A DNA stretch of 64,000 nt. Origin: Burkholderia sp. H160. Lineage in GTDB: Bacteria > Pseudomonadota > Gammaproteobacteria > Burkholderiales > Burkholderiaceae. The DNA lies in NCBI GenBank assembly GCA_000173575.1, contig ABYL01000009.1, forward strand, positions 1-64,000, given 5' to 3'. Positions 61,070 to 64,000 of the stretch are shown piece by piece; the first letter of the stretch is position 1, and every line of letters starts with the position of its first letter. Under the pieces are notes generated by a model. The model had not been told where the DNA came from. It saw only the letters and a program-made list of their open reading frames with translations, and ran no database searches. The position numbers and the translations under genes are program-made.

Positions 61070-61354
61070 TCATTTCGCGCAGTCCTGGATCGACTGCAGC
61101 AACGCTCCCTGATCCGCCGGATCCTGGAAGAACGCGACGAAGCTCGCGTGTTCGCCGTTTGCGATTCGATCGGAGCAGTCCTTGCTTTTCAGCGGGGTGC
61201 GAGACGCCGTCCAGATTATCGCCATCACGGCGAAGGACAGCACGACACCCACAAATGCAGTCCCGAGCAGTAACGATCTGGCGTCGTCCGGCATTGCGTC
61301 TAGCCGATTCGTCGCCTGCCGCGACTCGCCACTGCGTGTCGAAGATGAGTCCAT
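61070..61354 (-). CDS. Small single-helix membrane protein
   Basis: Predicted 94-residue protein; a start at residue 21 (MPDDARSLLLG, 61294) is also plausible. One helix (SLLLGTAFVGVVLSFAVMAI) is followed by a small outside domain with two Cys (SKDCSDRIANGEHAS, then LQSIQDCAK). No known family. It stands alone between the transporter and a LysR gene. Confidence 0.58.
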   Translation of the reverse strand: MDSSSTRSGESRQATNRLDAMPDDARSLLLGTAFVGVVLSFAVMAIIWTASRTPLKSKDCSDRIANGEHASFVAFFQDPADQGALLQSIQDCAK

Positions 61355-61477
61355 GCCGATGATCCCCGATAGTCCGCGTTGAAAAAACCAGCGCCACCAT
61401 CTTCCATCTGCACGTAAGATTGGAAAAGTTGAGTTTACTGACCACCCGATTCAGCTTTTCTGACCGATGCTATTCCG

Positions 61478-62362
61478 ATGAGAGAGATCAGTCTCGACCG
61501 CTTGCGCACCCTCGTTGTCGTTGCCGACCTCGGCTCTTTCGCCGAGGCCGCTCGCGTTCTGCATCTCGCACCGCCCACGGTCAGTCTGCATATCGCGGAT
61601 CTGGAGAGCCGCGTCGGCGCGCCGCTGTTGTCGCGCAAACGCGGTCAGGTCCGCGCCTCGGCAATCGGCGAGACGCTGGTGACCTACGCGCGTCAGTTGC
61701 TCGCCGATGCCGAGCAGGCATTGGAAGATGTGCGGCGGCAGGTGGAAGGGCTCGGTGGACGCGTTCGGCTCGGCGCTTCCACGGCGGCCATCGCAAATCT
61801 GTTGCCGCGGGCCCTGGAACGACTGGCCGCGGAGCATCCCGGAATCGATGTGCAAATCGCCGTGCAGACTTCGCAGGAAACGCTGACGCGACTCGCGGAG
61901 CAATCGCTCGACGTGGGCATCGTGGCGCTGCCGCAAGCGCCGATACGAGGGCTATCGATCGAAAAATGGCGCCGCGATCCTGTCCTCGCGTTCATGCCAG
62001 CGGACTGGACGTGTCCGGCGCGAGTCACGCCGCAATGGATCGCCGCGAAGCCGCTGATCCTGAGCGACGCCAGCACGCGGCTTTCCCGTTTGACGACGGA
62101 ATGGTTCAGCGCGGCGGGGCAGCACCCGACGCCGCGCATCCAACTCAATTACACGGAGGCGATCAGGCGCCTCGTGGCCGCGGGATACGGCGCCGCGCTG
62201 TTGCCGCAGGAAGCGAGCCGCGCGTCGGTCGATCCGCGCATCGTCACGCGTGCGCTGCGCCCGGCGCTATGGCGGCAACTGGGTCTTGCCTATCGCACGG
62301 GTACGGTGGAACGTCCAACGCAATATGTGCTCGACGTATTGCGGAGTTTGCGATTGAGCTAG
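61478..62362 (+). CDS. LysR family regulator
   Basis: A 294-residue LysR regulator. The winged helix reads LRTLVVVADLGSFAEAARVL then HLAPPTVSLHIADLESRVGA, and the ligand domain has LGGRVRLGASTAAIANLLPR. The gene converges on the GST gene (9 bases apart), and its target is not evident from position. The ATG at 61478 gives the standard N-terminus MREISLDRLRTL. Confidence 0.9.
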   Translation: MREISLDRLRTLVVVADLGSFAEAARVLHLAPPTVSLHIADLESRVGAPLLSRKRGQVRASAIGETLVTYARQLLADAEQALEDVRRQVEGLGGRVRLGASTAAIANLLPRALERLAAEHPGIDVQIAVQTSQETLTRLAEQSLDVGIVALPQAPIRGLSIEKWRRDPVLAFMPADWTCPARVTPQWIAAKPLILSDASTRLSRLTTEWFSAAGQHPTPRIQLNYTEAIRRLVAAGYGAALLPQEASRASVDPRIVTRALRPALWRQLGLAYRTGTVERPTQYVLDVLRSLRLS

Positions 62363-62371
62363 CGAGCCATA

Positions 62372-63016
62372 CTACGACGCGGCCGCTTTCCGTCTTTCCT
62401 GCTCCTCGCGATACAGCGCGAACTCTTCCGTCATCGCTTTTGCGACAGAAGCCCTGCGCCTGATTCGTTCGTAGTACTGCTGTACAGATGGCCACTGCGC
62501 AAGCTCGACGCCGGCATAGGGCGCCCAGTTCAGCACAGCGACCAGATAAGCATCCGCCACGGAAAACCGTTCCAGCAAAAACTCACGTTCATGCAAGTGT
62601 TGTTCGAGCAGATTCAACCGCAGCGCCACCTTTTTGCGCGTGTAGCTATGAACGTCAGAGGGCGCGTCCGGATCGAGCAGCGGCACGAACACCGCCTTAT
62701 GAAGCTCCGTGCTGATGAAGCCGAGCCACTCCTGCAATTTCGCGCGTTCGGCCGTACCGGGCTGCGGCGCGAGCGCGGCTGCCGGAAATGCGTCGGCGAC
62801 GTACGGCAGGATCGCGGTGTTTTCCCGCAGCAGCCAGCCGTCGTCGGTACGAAGCACGGGCACCTGGCCTAGCGGATTGATCGGATAGAAATCGGAGCCG
62901 TCGCGCAGCCGCTTCGATTGCGTATCGACTTCGATAAAACGCGCGTCGACTCCGGCTTCGTAAAGCGAGATGCGCGTGGCGAGCGTACATGCGAGCGGCG
63001 AGAAATAAAGCTCCAT
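62372..63016 (-). CDS. Glutathione S-transferase, beta-like
   Basis: A 214-residue GST. The N-terminal thioredoxin-like domain begins MELYFSPLACTLATRISLYE with a Cys at residue 10, as in bacterial beta-class enzymes, and has NPLGQVPVLRTDDGW and the glutathione-binding LRENTAILPYVAD. The C-terminal helical domain includes FLLERFSVADAYLVAVLNW with the N-capping Ser/Asp. It is divergent from a TetR gene with an inverted repeat between, so it is probably repressed by it. Confidence 0.9.
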   Translation of the reverse strand: MELYFSPLACTLATRISLYEAGVDARFIEVDTQSKRLRDGSDFYPINPLGQVPVLRTDDGWLLRENTAILPYVADAFPAAALAPQPGTAERAKLQEWLGFISTELHKAVFVPLLDPDAPSDVHSYTRKKVALRLNLLEQHLHEREFLLERFSVADAYLVAVLNWAPYAGVELAQWPSVQQYYERIRRRASVAKAMTEEFALYREEQERRKAAAS

Positions 63017-63045
63017 GCAGATGTCTCCGGTCGTTGGTGGAAGTG

Positions 63046-63069
63046 TTTTTGTACTATAGTGGACAAAAA
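63046..63069. promoter_or_regulatory. Candidate TetR operator in the GST/TetR divergent promoter
   Basis: TTTTTGT and ACAAAAA are exact inverted copies separated by 10 bases (ACTATAGTGG, with ACTATAGT itself palindromic). It lies in the 74-base gap between the two divergent starts. Confidence 0.55.
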
Positions 63070-63090
63070 TCGATGACGCCAGAGAATTTT

Positions 63091-63756
63091 ATGCATACCA
63101 GTACAAAAAGGGAAAAACGCCCGCGTGGACGACCGCGCAACTACGATTCACAGCAGGCCTTGAACGATGCGCGCGATGCGTTCTGGCATGGCGGCTACTC
63201 GGGCACGTCGCTCGATGCGCTGAGCGAGGCGACCGGCATGAACCGGCCGAGCCTGTACGGTGCTTTTGGCGACAAGCATGCGCTGTATCTCGACACGCTG
63301 GATCGCTACATCGCGCTTGGCCGCGACGGGATGAAAGCCGCGCTGCATGGCGATCAACCGCTCGCCGATGCGTTGATGGCCGTGTACGAAAGCGCGCTCG
63401 CGCTTTACTTTCCACCCGACGAGGTGCCGCGCGGATGTTTTCTGATCGGGACGGCGGCGGTGGAATCGAGAGGGGATGCGCAAGTGCGTGGCAAGCTCGC
63501 GCATGGCCTCGCCACCTTCGACGCCGAGTTCGAGCGACGGCTCGAACGCGCGCGAGCGCAAGGCGAGCTTGATGCGGCCGCGAGTCCCGCGCTGCTCGCC
63601 AAAGTCGCGTCGGCGATTCTGCACAGCCTTGCGCTGCGCTCACGCGCGGGCGACACGCGCGAGTCGCTGCGTGCGACAGCGCAGGCCGGCGTCGCGCTGA
63701 TCTGCGGGACGCCGGGCCAAGCACCAGCTAAAACGCGGCGCAAGTCCCATGACTGA
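63091..63756 (+). CDS. TetR family repressor
   Basis: A 221-residue regulator. The basic arm KREKRPRGRPRNYDS is followed by a TetR helix-turn-helix (GYSGTSLDALSEATGMNRPS, LYGAFGDKHALYLDTLDRY). The ligand domain has GCFLIGTAAVESRGD. AcuR/NemR-like proteins with this arrangement often sense electrophiles and control GST or reductase genes; this is inference from the divergent GST. The start at 63091 is chosen over 63073 because it lies behind AGAG and leaves the operator outside the gene. Confidence 0.9.
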   Translation: MHTSTKREKRPRGRPRNYDSQQALNDARDAFWHGGYSGTSLDALSEATGMNRPSLYGAFGDKHALYLDTLDRYIALGRDGMKAALHGDQPLADALMAVYESALALYFPPDEVPRGCFLIGTAAVESRGDAQVRGKLAHGLATFDAEFERRLERARAQGELDAAASPALLAKVASAILHSLALRSRAGDTRESLRATAQAGVALICGTPGQAPAKTRRKSHD

Positions 63757-63777
63757 CGCGCCGCGACCGGGCATCGT

Positions 63778-64000
<223 letters not shown>

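Overview
The window reads as chromosomal DNA of a Burkholderiales bacterium, most likely Paraburkholderia or Burkholderia. The support is a high G+C content throughout, a full bacteriohopanoid locus (shc plus hpnA, B, C, E, G, H, M, N), a complete Flp/Tad pilus locus, and many LysR regulators. This placement is inferred from gene content; no database search was possible. I see no rRNA, tRNA, CRISPR array, integrase or insertion sequence.

Bases 1-16,000 are the hopanoid region. The end of hpnE (squalene formation), shc (cyclisation to hopene) and hpnG (side-chain maturation) form one operon. A small foreign-looking islet (about 3.4-4.7 kb) with a predicted secreted amidase and a DUF3828 immunity-like partner interrupts the locus. 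It is followed by mlaA-hpnN (lipid and hopanoid traffic), hpnM, ispH-hpnH (isoprenoid supply and adenosylhopane synthesis), hpnC-hpnB and hpnA.

Bases 16,000-33,000 hold housekeeping and signalling genes: acyP, egtD, rarD, an Mpo1-like enzyme and a Crp-type regulator. A four-gene SiaABCD-type partner-switching and c-di-GMP module (23.1-26.1 kb) is followed by a GGDEF-EAL protein. Then come an exported DRGH nuclease behind a CTTAAG-N5-CTTAAG (PmrA/QseB-like) box, an AcpA-like phosphoesterase, a GNAT enzyme and an orphan TAXI binding protein.

Bases 33,000-45,000 hold a chemoreceptor ending in WETF, a dmlR/dmlA/transporter set for D-malate or tartrate, and a second orphan effector cassette (40.07-41.67 kb). 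That cassette runs: TTR-like adaptor, truncated PAAR-like ORF, GH24 lysozyme, LprI-type lysozyme inhibitor. Decayed and very small genes follow, then an Ap4A phosphorylase and an adenosine-specific kinase.

Bases 45,259-55,793 are the Flp/Tad pilus operon in the order flp, cpaA, cpaB, cpaC, cpaD, cpaE, cpaF, tadB, tadC, tadD, tadE, tadG. In this sequence cpaB carries a +1 frameshift near 46,834. The last 8 kb are accessory metabolism and regulation: two SDRs (one lacking its catalytic Tyr and Lys), LysR and TetR regulators, a GST divergent from the TetR gene, a Bcr/CflA transporter, and the C-terminal end of an aldo/keto reductase.

The most notable elements are the two type VI-like effector/immunity islets without a secretion system nearby, the Sia module whose phosphatase carries CBS domains, the frameshifted cpaB, and several clean palindromes and boxes upstream of regulated genes.
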